Assembly (NCBI GenBank): GCA_019636795.1
Contig: JAHBWW010000002.1
Location: forward strand, 620,001-684,000
Direction of reading: 5' to 3'
Length of the DNA: 64,000 bases
DNA from: Phycisphaeraceae bacterium
Lineage (GTDB): Bacteria; Planctomycetota; Phycisphaerae; Phycisphaerales; UBA1924
The position numbers were made by a program, and so were the translations under genes. The notes below the pieces were generated by a model, which searched no databases, was not told where the DNA came from, and was given only the letters and a program-made list of their open reading frames with translations. The number at the start of each line of letters is the position of its first letter. Position 1 is the stretch's first letter. Of the stretch, positions 34,614 through 42,961 are shown one piece after another.

Positions 34614-37526
34614 TCAGAAGCAACCAAGTGCGTAGTCGTTCAGGAAAGCCTGGACGTCGAAGAAGTCGATGAGGCCATCGCCGTTGTAATCGCCATAAAG
34701 AGCCTGACTGGTGTACGCGTTGAGGAAGTACTGCACATCGAAGAAATCGAGCACGCCGTCTGCGTTGACGTCGGCCTCGCATGTCCACACCGCTTCAACC
34801 TTGGTCGCTGTGATCTGAAGCCTGAAAATCCCGAGACCGACCTGTGGGACAAGAACCGTGTGGGGCTGGCCAACGATGTTTTGGCCGGAAATGAGTGTGA
34901 AGCGAGTATTGAAAGGCGGGACATAGCCATCAAGCAACTCGATCTTGAGTGTGCCATCCAACGACAGGCCCTGGTTGCTCGTCGTGAGTCGATCATAATC
35001 GTTGATCGCTGCGCCTGCGATGTCGAACTTGAGCTGTGTAGTGTCGGCCAGCATCGGCAAAGTACCGATGTGAATGAGGCTCGTGCGATCTGAATCAGAT
35101 CCTGGATCGAGCGTGCCCAGAATCGTCAACGAGCCATCCAACGCGCCTCTCCCTGCAATGGTCTGATGTTGACCGATTGTGACCGATCCATCACCTGTGG
35201 TTCCCATCTGTGCGTCGCCAAGATCGGCTGTAGTGGCATTGAGCAGGATGATTCCGCTGCCACCGATCGTTACTGTCTCGGAAGTGTTCAGTCGCGCATT
35301 GGTTGAGGATCCTGCCGGGTTGATAACAAGCGTGCCGTTGTTGGTCATGCCTCCCGCGCCGATGTTGAGCGTGGCTCCATGGCGAACACCGTTGACTCCT
35401 TCAAGAGTCGTCGCGTCGACACGACTCGCGCTGCCCGATCCTTCGACACCACCAAGCCACATGCCGCCGGTCATCATGCCCGACAAGGTGACTGTACCGC
35501 CGTTGGTGCCTTGCATGACTCCGCCTGCACTGGCGTCGATCTGGCCCGAGACAGCAACCTCGCGTCCGTTGCGGTCGGCGCTGATCATGCCATCAAGCAC
35601 GATTGGGCCGGCAACTGAGCCTGAGCCCGAGATCGTCTGTGTGCTGCCGATGGTCAGTTCGGCGTCGGTAGCGCCCGCGATCTGAGCATCGCCCAGATCG
35701 GCGGTGATGCTGTTGAGCTCGATATTTCCGTCGCCGACGATGGCCGCTGGGGCAATCGAGCGCATGTGAGCATTGGTCGACGAACCCACGGTATTGACGA
35801 CGATCGTGCCATTGTTGGAAAGCCCGCCGCCCGCGAGACTGAGTGTGGCACCCGGGCGCACGCCGTTGACGCCCGACGCCGAGACGCCGTCATAGATCGC
35901 CTGTGAAAAATCGGCTTCGACATTCCCGGCGATGTGCCCCCCGCTCAGCGTGCCTCGGAGCGACACAGCCCCACCATTCGACCCCCAGAGCATGCCATCG
36001 ATGCCTGCGTTGATCGAGCCCGAAACCACGATGTCGCGTGCTGTGCGGTCGGCGTTGATGGCACCATCGAGCACCATGGGCCCATACACAGCACCTGAAC
36101 CTGAGATTGTCTGCCCGCTGCCGATGGTCAGCGTGGCACCAGCAGCCCCTGCGATCTGTGCGTCGTTGAAGTCAGCGGTGATGCTGTTGAGTTCGAGTTT
36201 GCCGATGCCGGAGATGCTGCTGGGTGTTGTTGAACGGAGCAGGGCGTTGGTGGTCGAGCCGGTGGTGTTGATGATCCATGTGCCGTTGTTGACAAGCCCG
36301 GCATTGATGACGCTGAGGGTTGCGCCGGGGCGAAGGCCATTGATGCCGGTGGAGGTGACACCATCGAGACTTCCGGTGGAGAGTTGTGCCTCGACGCCGC
36401 CCGCGAGATGGCCGCCGGCGAGGCTGCCCTGAAATGCGATTGTCCCGTCGTTGGTGCCTTGCATGGTGCCGGACGAAGAAGCTGTGATCGAGCCAGAGAC
36501 TGCAATATCGCGATTCTTGCGATCGGCATTGATGGTGCCGAGCAGATGAACCGGGCCGGAGACACTGCCCGAACCGTTGACGGTCTGATCTTGACCGATC
36601 GTGAGCGTTGCATCCACCGAACCACTGAGTTGTGCGTCGTTGATATCTGCAGTAATGCTGTTGAGTTCGATGGTGCCCGAGCCGTAGATGGTCGCAGGTT
36701 CGGTGGAACGCACAAGGGCGTTGGTCGTCGATGCGGAGGTATTGACGACCCACCTGCCCTCATTGACAAGCCCGCCTCCAAGGATGCTGAGTGTGGCGCC
36801 CGGGCGGACCCCATTGTCGCCGGTGGAAGTCGATCCATTGATGGTTGCTGCCGCTCCTTGTGCCTCGACACTGCTGATGGCACCGCCGACAATGGTGCCT
36901 GAGAGCATGGCCTTGCCGCCGCCGGAGCCGAAGATGATGCCCCCCGCACTGGCGTCGATGTCCCCTGCAAGCTGAATGTCGCGTCCATTGCGGTCGGGAT
37001 TGATGGTGCCCTCAAGCATGATGGGGCCAGTCAGCAAGCCGGAACCAGCGACAACCTGACCGGGGCCGATGGTGAGCACGCCTGAACCGGTGCCGCTGAG
37101 TCGTGCATCGCCAAGATCGGCGGTGATCGAGTTGAGTTCGATATGCCCGGTGCCCGTGATGCTGGTGGGATCGATAGCTCGAAAAAGTGCATCGACACTG
37201 GAACCTGTCGGGTTGATGATGATCAATCCGTTGTTGATGAACCCCCCGCTACCCAGGCTGAAAATTCGACTGGCTTCGATTTCGAGAGTATTGCCCATGT
37301 GGAGCGTGACCCCGAGAATGCTGGCCGAGAGATTGAACCCAACGGTGTATGCCACGCCCAGATCACCAAGCAGCGCCGTCTCGACGAGCGAGTTGGGAAC
37401 ATCCATGGGCGACCAGTTCGACGCTGTATTCCAGCTGCCACCGGCCGCATTCACCCATTCGGTCTGCGACACCGCGGCACCAGCACACATCACAAGCGCA
37501 GCCACAGCAGGCACTCGGCTCAACAT
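34614..37526 (-). CDS. Large repetitive beta-helix-like exported protein with GC-type dockerin tail
   Basis: 970 residues. The signal peptide MLSRVPAVAALVMCAGAAVS is followed by WVNAAGGSWNTASNWSP, a common start of autotransporter-like proteins. From about residue 90 a ~158-residue unit recurs: IELNSITADLGDA, then GSGSVSGPVHLLGTINADR, then DIAVSGSITASSSGTM, then GVNGVRPGATLSLAGGGLSNNG. The LNSITAD-type motif occurs five times (last copy LNATTAD). This suggests a right-handed beta helix. The C-terminus has a passenger-end-like TQLKFDIAGAAINDYDRLT segment and then ADVNADGVLDFFDVQYFLNA and GDYNGDGLIDFFDVQAFLND, preceded by Cys and ending LGCF. GGAGGGAG before ATG 37526. No autotransporter barrel is present. 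An adhesin or surface structural role is an inference. Confidence 0.83.
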   Translation of the reverse strand: MLSRVPAVAALVMCAGAAVSQTEWVNAAGGSWNTASNWSPMDVPNSLVETALLGDLGVAYTVGFNLSASILGVTLHMGNTLEIEASRIFSLGSGGFINNGLIIINPTGSSVDALFRAIDPTSITGTGHIELNSITADLGDARLSGTGSGVLTIGPGQVVAGSGLLTGPIMLEGTINPDRNGRDIQLAGDIDASAGGIIFGSGGGKAMLSGTIVGGAISSVEAQGAAATINGSTSTGDNGVRPGATLSILGGGLVNEGRWVVNTSASTTNALVRSTEPATIYGSGTIELNSITADINDAQLSGSVDATLTIGQDQTVNGSGSVSGPVHLLGTINADRKNRDIAVSGSITASSSGTMQGTNDGTIAFQGSLAGGHLAGGVEAQLSTGSLDGVTSTGINGLRPGATLSVINAGLVNNGTWIINTTGSTTNALLRSTTPSSISGIGKLELNSITADFNDAQIAGAAGATLTIGSGQTISGSGAVYGPMVLDGAINADRTARDIVVSGSINAGIDGMLWGSNGGAVSLRGTLSGGHIAGNVEADFSQAIYDGVSASGVNGVRPGATLSLAGGGLSNNGTIVVNTVGSSTNAHMRSIAPAAIVGDGNIELNSITADLGDAQIAGATDAELTIGSTQTISGSGSVAGPIVLDGMISADRNGREVAVSGQIDASAGGVMQGTNGGTVTLSGMMTGGMWLGGVEGSGSASRVDATTLEGVNGVRHGATLNIGAGGMTNNGTLVINPAGSSTNARLNTSETVTIGGSGIILLNATTADLGDAQMGTTGDGSVTIGQHQTIAGRGALDGSLTILGTLDPGSDSDRTSLIHIGTLPMLADTTQLKFDIAGAAINDYDRLTTSNQGLSLDGTLKIELLDGYVPPFNTRFTLISGQNIVGQPHTVLVPQVGLGIFRLQITATKVEAVWTCEADVNADGVLDFFDVQYFLNAYTSQALYGDYNGDGLIDFFDVQAFLNDYALGCF
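35150..37253 (-). repeat. About five in-frame tandem repeats of ~474 bp inside the giant exported protein gene
   Basis: The codons for the LNSITAD-type motif fall near 37125, 36650, 36175, 35700 and 35225, giving a period close to 474 bp (158 codons). The copies are similar at DNA as well as protein level; for example the string around GTGATGCTGTTGAG recurs. The fifth copy is incomplete at its C-terminal side. Limits are approximate. Confidence 0.75.
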
Positions 37527-37695
37527 GTTTGCTCCCTCCGTCTAAGAGTCTCTGCACCAGCACCGCACTCCTCCGAGCGGAGTCTGGCGAGACTTGAAAC
37601 ACACAGCGTACCCGCGTTTAAGTGCTACAGAATGCCCAAAGTCAGAAAAATCGCGATCTTTCGTCCGATATCACTCCCTGCCTATCCCGGGCCTT

Positions 37696-39000
37696 TTACG
37701 GGCAGCCATCGCTGAAGAGGCCAAGGAAGATCTGCACGTCAAAGAAGTTGATCAACTCGTCGCCGTTGAAATCCGCAGCCGGGTCATTGGCCGAGAACGC
37801 CGCCAGAAATTCCTGAACGTCGAAGAAGTTGACATCGCCATCACCATTGAAGTCGGCCAAGCACGGCGCAGTCGACGGGATCAGCGATACAACGTCCACC
37901 ACATCGAGCACTCCATCGAGGAACGGTTCGATCCTGACATTTCCGGCTGTCGGTGGGCTGGTCGATATGAAACGGAAGTTGTACAGCGTTCCCCACCGCA
38001 GTGCATTGGTGTTCGCCTCGTCAATAGAGTCCACGACAGCATTCCACCGGACATGGCCCTCATTGATATCGCTCGCCCAGTCTGTCGTGCTGTAAGGCTC
38101 ACCAGAGTGATACTCAACATCGTGAAACCCGATCACGCTGACGACTCCGTCGCCCATCGGCACGAAGAAACCTTTCGCGGCACGATGGGCGTTGACGTTT
38201 TCGACCGCGTACTCGTAGGTCCACGTCCCGTCGTTGTTGTCCGTGACAAGCGCCCCGACCCAGAAACGTCCGTCATCGGGCAGATCAACGTGATTCAGAG
38301 TGACCTGTGGATGAGCCTCTGCCCACGCAAAGATTGCCGGCTGCATGCGCCGCGTCTGGCCGGAGAAAGTCAACCCAAAGTTTGGCGCCACCGTCACGGG
38401 TCTCCATGAGAGGCTGTTGGTGCCGGTAGGCGATTCATCCTTCGAGACGATCTGGGCACTTGCATAGTAACTGGCACCCGGAGTCGTCAGGTCGGCCTCG
38501 TGCACTTGAAGACGCTTGAAGATGATGTTCCCAACTGATCCCATTTCCTGTTGAGGAAACTCGAACACTCCGGTGAATGGGTTGATGCGGGATCGCGCTC
38601 CCAGTCCCTGCTGCTGCCCCATGATCGACGCACTGCTGACCTCCGAGCATCCCGCCCCGAGCTGCGCCCCCGGCGTACCGGGAGTACATGTCTGGCACAG
38701 CGCCTGCTGCAGCGCAAAGAAACCGTGATGCGCCCAACTCATGCCGATTTGCTCAAATCGACCCTCGTGAAGTCGATACAGGTTCATCGTGATGATCGGG
38801 TGATTGGACGAACTGGCGTGCCACGCTGCGGGCTCGTTGCCCACGTTGCATGTTGCGACTCCGAACGAATAGGCGTGAATGTTGCCATCATTGCCCCACC
38901 GAGTCGGGCCGAAGAGATCCCCCACGATCAGATCAGGGCCAGCACCGCTTGCCAGCGAGGCACAAGCCGCAGCCAGAAGAGTCGCAATCGTCGCGTTCAT
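37696..39000 (-). CDS. Secreted Cys/His-rich protein with GC-type dockerin tail (paralogue B)
   Basis: About 434 residues from ATG 39000 (AGGAG nine bases upstream). A signal peptide (TLLAAACASLASGAG) precedes DLIVGDL and the block TCNVGNEPAAW, NHPIITMNLYRLHEGR, IGMSWAHHGFFALQQALCQTC, AGCSEVSSASIMG, GLGARSRINPFTGVF, IFKRLQVHEADL. Then come NNDGTWTYEYAVENVN, EYHSGEPYS and NALRWGTLYNFRFIS. These align in order with paralogue A at 31795-33168. The tail has ADFNGDGDVNFFDVQEFLAA and ADFNGDELINFFDVQIFLGL; the second loop has Glu in place of the usual Gly. It ends DGCP. Function unknown; exported. Confidence 0.8.
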   Translation of the reverse strand: MNATIATLLAAACASLASGAGPDLIVGDLFGPTRWGNDGNIHAYSFGVATCNVGNEPAAWHASSSNHPIITMNLYRLHEGRFEQIGMSWAHHGFFALQQALCQTCTPGTPGAQLGAGCSEVSSASIMGQQQGLGARSRINPFTGVFEFPQQEMGSVGNIIFKRLQVHEADLTTPGASYYASAQIVSKDESPTGTNSLSWRPVTVAPNFGLTFSGQTRRMQPAIFAWAEAHPQVTLNHVDLPDDGRFWVGALVTDNNDGTWTYEYAVENVNAHRAAKGFFVPMGDGVVSVIGFHDVEYHSGEPYSTTDWASDINEGHVRWNAVVDSIDEANTNALRWGTLYNFRFISTSPPTAGNVRIEPFLDGVLDVVDVVSLIPSTAPCLADFNGDGDVNFFDVQEFLAAFSANDPAADFNGDELINFFDVQIFLGLFSDGCP

Positions 39001-39217
39001 GGCACAGCACTCCTTTGTCACTCTCCGAATGGAGAAATGTGCCTGAGCGTACCACAAGTCAGCGCGAGCCGCAATACGAAATCAAGGGGATTCCCGACCC
39101 GATTCCGGTGTTGTTACAAAGTTCTGTATTCCGCGAATCGCACTATCGCCACTCGAACCGCAACGCAGTCTCGCTGGTTCTATCCAGCAGCCTTGCATCC
39201 ACGGTCAAAGCGTGCGG

Positions 39218-40765
39218 TCATCCGTGAATCAGTCGCCCTTCAGCTGCGAGCGCCGCCTCGTGCACCGCCTCGTGCATCGTCGGATGTGCGTGGACCGTTG
39301 CAATGAGTTCCTCGGTCGTGGCTTCGAGTCGGCGCGCCAGCGTCAGTTCTGCGATGAGTTCAGTCGCCTGATCGCCCATGATGTGTGCACCAAGAATTTC
39401 CCCGCGAGGCAATCCACGAATGATCTTGACAAACCCATCGGTGTGAGCCGCCGCGATGGCTTTGCCGTGTGCCTGGAAATTGTACTTGCCGACTTCGTAG
39501 TCTTCGCCCTTCTTAAGCCCCTGAGCCTTGAGCGCCTGCTCGGTGAAACCAACGCTGGCGACTTGTGGCTGGCAATATGTACACCCGGGAATGACGGAGT
39601 AATCCATCGGAATCGGCTCGTGCTTTTCCTTGCCGTCGCGCCAGGCAATACGCTCGATACAGAGGATCGCCTCTTCGCTTGCAACGTGCGCCAGCCAGGG
39701 CGGACCGATGACATCGCCGATGGCATAAACACCTTCGAGATTGGTCTTGTAGTCGATGTGCTTGGGGTCGCCATACACACCGGGGACATAATCGGTCTTG
39801 ATGTGCCCCTTGTGGGTCTCGAGTCCGAGCTTGTCATCGAATAACCCGTCGTAGCGGCCTCCGACTCCAATCGCCAGCAGAATCCGGTCGGCTTCGAGCG
39901 TTTCCTTCTTGCTCTCGTCGGGCTTGCCATCTTTCATCGGCGCGATCGTGACCTTCACGGTCTTGCTCTTGGCATCGACACCGACCGCCGTCGAACCAAG
40001 TTTGAACTCCACGCCCGCCTTCTTGTAATGCTTGAGCATGGCAGCTGAAACTTCTTCGTCCTCGACCGGCAGAATGCGGTCCATCATCTCGATGACCGTG
40101 ACCTTGGTGCCGAAGGAGTGGTAGAAGTAACCAAACTCCATGCCGATCGCACCCGAGCCGACGACGATCAGGCTGGCGGGCTTTTCCTTGTTGTACATGG
40201 CCTCGCGCGCACCCCAGATCTTCGGATCCGTGCCGAACTTGGCAAAAGGAAGATCGCGCGCGACCGAGCCCGTCGCGATCAGAACGTTGGTCGCTGTAAT
40301 CGTCTCGCGCGGCTTGTCTGCCGGCCTGGCGGGCGCATCGGTCCGCTCTTCCTGCACCTGACAATCATAAATCTCGACCGCGCATGGCTCCTTGCCCTTG
40401 CGCGCACGCACAATCTTGGCCGACCCGACGATGTGATCGACCTTGTTCTTCTTGAGCAGAAACTCGATACCCTTGTTGAGTTTTTCCGCCACCCCTCGAC
40501 TGCGCGAGATCACCTTGTCCCACTCAAACTTGATCTCGCCTTCGATCTTGAGGCCCCAGAAATCACCGTGATTGAGTTTCTCCATCAGTTCGGCGTTCGA
40601 GAGCAGGGCTTTGGACGGAATGCACCCCCAGTTCAGACACACCCCTCCAAGTTTGGCCCGCTCAACACACGCGACCTTGTACCCAAGTTGAGCCGCCCGA
40701 ATCGCGCCGACATACCCGCCGGGACCGCCGCCGATGACCACAAAGTCGTAGTGCTTGTTTGCCAC
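39218..40765 (-). CDS. lpdA: Dihydrolipoyl dehydrogenase
   Basis: 515 residues. The FAD-binding start is YDFVVIGGGPGGYVGAIRAA. The redox-active disulfide is GGVCLNWGCIPSKAL. The NAD-binding loop is LIVVGSGAIGMEFGYFYHSF. EGVYAIGDVIGPPWLAHVAS is the second FAD segment, and the C-terminal HAHPTMHEAVHEAAL holds the catalytic His-Glu pair. It regenerates lipoamide for 2-oxo acid dehydrogenases and the glycine cleavage system. Slightly longer than usual because of a Lys/Ala-rich insertion near residues 125-150 (VQEERTDAPARPADKPRE). It interrupts the dockerin-tailed gene island, and no dehydrogenase-complex gene adjoins it. Confidence 0.95.
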   Translation of the reverse strand: MANKHYDFVVIGGGPGGYVGAIRAAQLGYKVACVERAKLGGVCLNWGCIPSKALLSNAELMEKLNHGDFWGLKIEGEIKFEWDKVISRSRGVAEKLNKGIEFLLKKNKVDHIVGSAKIVRARKGKEPCAVEIYDCQVQEERTDAPARPADKPRETITATNVLIATGSVARDLPFAKFGTDPKIWGAREAMYNKEKPASLIVVGSGAIGMEFGYFYHSFGTKVTVIEMMDRILPVEDEEVSAAMLKHYKKAGVEFKLGSTAVGVDAKSKTVKVTIAPMKDGKPDESKKETLEADRILLAIGVGGRYDGLFDDKLGLETHKGHIKTDYVPGVYGDPKHIDYKTNLEGVYAIGDVIGPPWLAHVASEEAILCIERIAWRDGKEKHEPIPMDYSVIPGCTYCQPQVASVGFTEQALKAQGLKKGEDYEVGKYNFQAHGKAIAAAHTDGFVKIIRGLPRGEILGAHIMGDQATELIAELTLARRLEATTEELIATVHAHPTMHEAVHEAALAAEGRLIHG

Positions 40766-41006
40766 GTTGAGTGTTCCTGCTCAGAGAGTGCCTGACCCGA
40801 ATCTCGAAGCCCAAACTCGAGGTTCGTGGGCACTATAGGAAGTCCACCCCTCGCCCCGCCGGGTCAGGGCTATCGGACTCGCGCAATCCTCGTTCCAAGG
40901 CAAACACTTCACATGATGACAAACCAAAAAAGTCTTGTGCCATTGTGCAGAATCGGATATCGTAGATGGTCGATATCGGAGCTGTAGAGCGATTGGTTTT
41001 TTGATC

Positions 41007-41012
41007 GGGGAG
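41007..41012 (+). promoter_or_regulatory. Ribosome-binding site supporting a GTG start for the cytochrome gene
   Basis: GGGGAG lies six bases before GTG 41019. The codons after it give the charged N-terminus and hydrophobic helix expected of an exported protein, so the longer open frame upstream is unlikely to be translated. Confidence 0.6.
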
Positions 41013-41018
41013 AAGTTC

Positions 41019-42857
41019 GTGATCTCAAGAAAATCGTTGAAGCGAGAAGGGCTGTGGGTCTTAGTGCTTGGCGCAGGAATCGCGGCCATTGGCATCGGGA
41101 TGCCCGCGCCGACCACCATTGAAGACTTCTTCGGCCCCGGCACCCAGCCCTCGACCATGCTCGACCCCATCCTGACCGCTCAGGCGTGCTCGTTCTGCCA
41201 CGGCAACTACAACGAGACTCACGAGCCATACCGACCCTGGGCTGCCAGCATGATGGGCCAAGCCGCCCGCGATCCGTTGTTCCATGCCTGCCTCGCAATC
41301 GCTGAGCAGGATGCCCCAGGCTCGGGCGACATGTGTATTCGCTGCCACGCACCCGCAGGCTGGCTCGATGGTCGAAGCATCCCGACCGACGGCTCGTCAC
41401 TCATCGGTGCCGACTTCGAAGGCGTCTCCTGCAACTTCTGCCACCGCATGGTCGATCCCGACTACAAGCCCGGTGTCAGCCCCATCGAGGACGTCGAGAT
41501 TCTCGGCGCTCTTTCACCGCTTCCCCCGGCAAGCGCACACTCGGGCCAGTACGTCATGGACCCGTGGGATGTCCGCCGCGGCCCGCGCGACCTCGGGCCC
41601 AAGTTCTTCTTTCACCCCTGGCTTCAGTCGCCGTTCCACCAAAGCGCGTCAATGTGCGCCACATGCCACGATGTCTCGAACCCCGTCTATGAACGCCAGC
41701 CCGACGGCAAGTACCTCCCCGGCCAGTGGAACGCCCCGGCTGCGAGTTTTGAAAAGTACGACCAGTTCCCGCTGGAACGAACCTATAGCGAATGGCTCAT
41801 GAGTTCATTCGCCTCGGGCCCTATCGACATGGGCGGACGCTTTGGCGGCAACAACCCCAATGTGAGCACCTGCCAGGATTGCCACATGCCCACGACCACA
41901 GGCCGGGGTTGCACCTTCGAGGACTTCCCCGAACGCAACGATCTGCGCCAGCACTTCTTCAACGGCGGCAACACCTGGGTGCTCCAGGCTGTCCGCAACC
42001 TTTACCCTGACTTCGAAACCGGCCTGACGCAAGAGTCAGTCAACGACTCCATCGCCCGGGCGGTCGACATGCTTCGCAATGCCTCAGATATGGAGCTCTT
42101 TGATGGCGGTTCGACGGTGCGCGTCCGCATCACTAACGAATCGGGCCACAAACTCCCGACGGGCTACCCCGAAGGTCGGCGCATGTGGCTCAACGTCAAG
42201 TTCTTCGACAGCAAGGACAATCTGCTCGTCGAACACGGCTCGTATGACTACGACACCGCCATCCTCACAACCGGAAACACCAAGGTCTATGAAGCCAAAC
42301 TCGGGATCAGCCCCGAAGTCGCCCCGCTGTTCGACAAGGAACCCGGCGAGAGTTTCCACTTCGTCCTGAACAACATGTATGTCAAGGACAACCGCATCCC
42401 GCCGCGCGGGTTCACGAACGCCGGCTTCGAGGCCATTCAGGCCGCCCCGGTCGCATACTCCTACGCCGACGGGCAGCATTGGGATGACACCGACTTCACG
42501 ATCCCCCAAGGTGCTGCACGCGTCGAAGCCCGGCTCTTCTATCAGACAGCATCCAAGGAATACATCGACTTCCTGCGATCCGAAAACAAGACCAACAATG
42601 CTGGCGAGGTCGCGTACGAACAATGGCTCGTGACCGGCAAGAGTGCCCCCGTCGAGATGGACTTTGCATCGCTCGAAATCGCCCAGCCCTGCCTCGGCGA
42701 TTTCAACGGCGACGGCGATGTCAACTTCTTCGACGTTCAGGCCTTCCTCGGTGCATTCTCCGCCAATCATCCCTCAGCCGACCTGAACAACGACGGGCTC
42801 TACAACTTCTTCGATGTGCAGATCTTCCTCCAGGCGTTCAGCGACGGCTGCCCCTGA
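41019..42857 (+). CDS. Five-haem c-type cytochrome with GC-type dockerin tail
   Basis: About 612 residues. An N-terminal export helix (LWVLVLGAGIAAIGIGMPAP) precedes five CxxCH haem c motifs: CSFCH (Cys57), CIRCH (~106), CNFCH (~138), CATCH (~220) and CQDCH (~290). Several His residues (HEPYRPW, ARDPLFHAC) could be distal ligands. The C-terminal half lacks haem motifs and has beta-rich sequence (GSTVRVRITNESGHKLPTGY, EAKLGISPEVAPLFDKEPGE). The tail has GDFNGDGDVNFFDVQAFLGA and ADLNNDGLYNFFDVQIFLQA, preceded by Cys and ending DGCP. Probably a periplasmic or surface electron-transfer protein or oxidoreductase; the partner is unknown. A terminator follows at 42898-42926. Confidence 0.86.
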   Translation: MISRKSLKREGLWVLVLGAGIAAIGIGMPAPTTIEDFFGPGTQPSTMLDPILTAQACSFCHGNYNETHEPYRPWAASMMGQAARDPLFHACLAIAEQDAPGSGDMCIRCHAPAGWLDGRSIPTDGSSLIGADFEGVSCNFCHRMVDPDYKPGVSPIEDVEILGALSPLPPASAHSGQYVMDPWDVRRGPRDLGPKFFFHPWLQSPFHQSASMCATCHDVSNPVYERQPDGKYLPGQWNAPAASFEKYDQFPLERTYSEWLMSSFASGPIDMGGRFGGNNPNVSTCQDCHMPTTTGRGCTFEDFPERNDLRQHFFNGGNTWVLQAVRNLYPDFETGLTQESVNDSIARAVDMLRNASDMELFDGGSTVRVRITNESGHKLPTGYPEGRRMWLNVKFFDSKDNLLVEHGSYDYDTAILTTGNTKVYEAKLGISPEVAPLFDKEPGESFHFVLNNMYVKDNRIPPRGFTNAGFEAIQAAPVAYSYADGQHWDDTDFTIPQGAARVEARLFYQTASKEYIDFLRSENKTNNAGEVAYEQWLVTGKSAPVEMDFASLEIAQPCLGDFNGDGDVNFFDVQAFLGAFSANHPSADLNNDGLYNFFDVQIFLQAFSDGCP

Positions 42858-42897
42858 ACGATTCCCGCTCGCCTGCTTCGCTTCTGTCGTACCACAA

Positions 42898-42926
42898 ACC
42901 CGCTCGCAACTGCGAGCGGGTTTTTT
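42898..42926 (+). terminator. Intrinsic terminator of the cytochrome gene
   Basis: CCCGCTCGCA pairs with TGCGAGCGGG across a two-base gap, followed by six T residues, 41 bases after the stop codon. The minus-strand reading has a weaker T-tract, so it mainly serves the plus strand. Confidence 0.9.
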
Positions 42927-42961
42927 CTTGCAGTCGAAGGCGCTCACTCGAGATGTCGCGC

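Noticed and set aside
35150-37253. Repeat array as a CRISPR or satellite element
   Set aside because: The ~474-bp units are coding, in frame and too long for CRISPR repeats; no spacers or cas genes are present.
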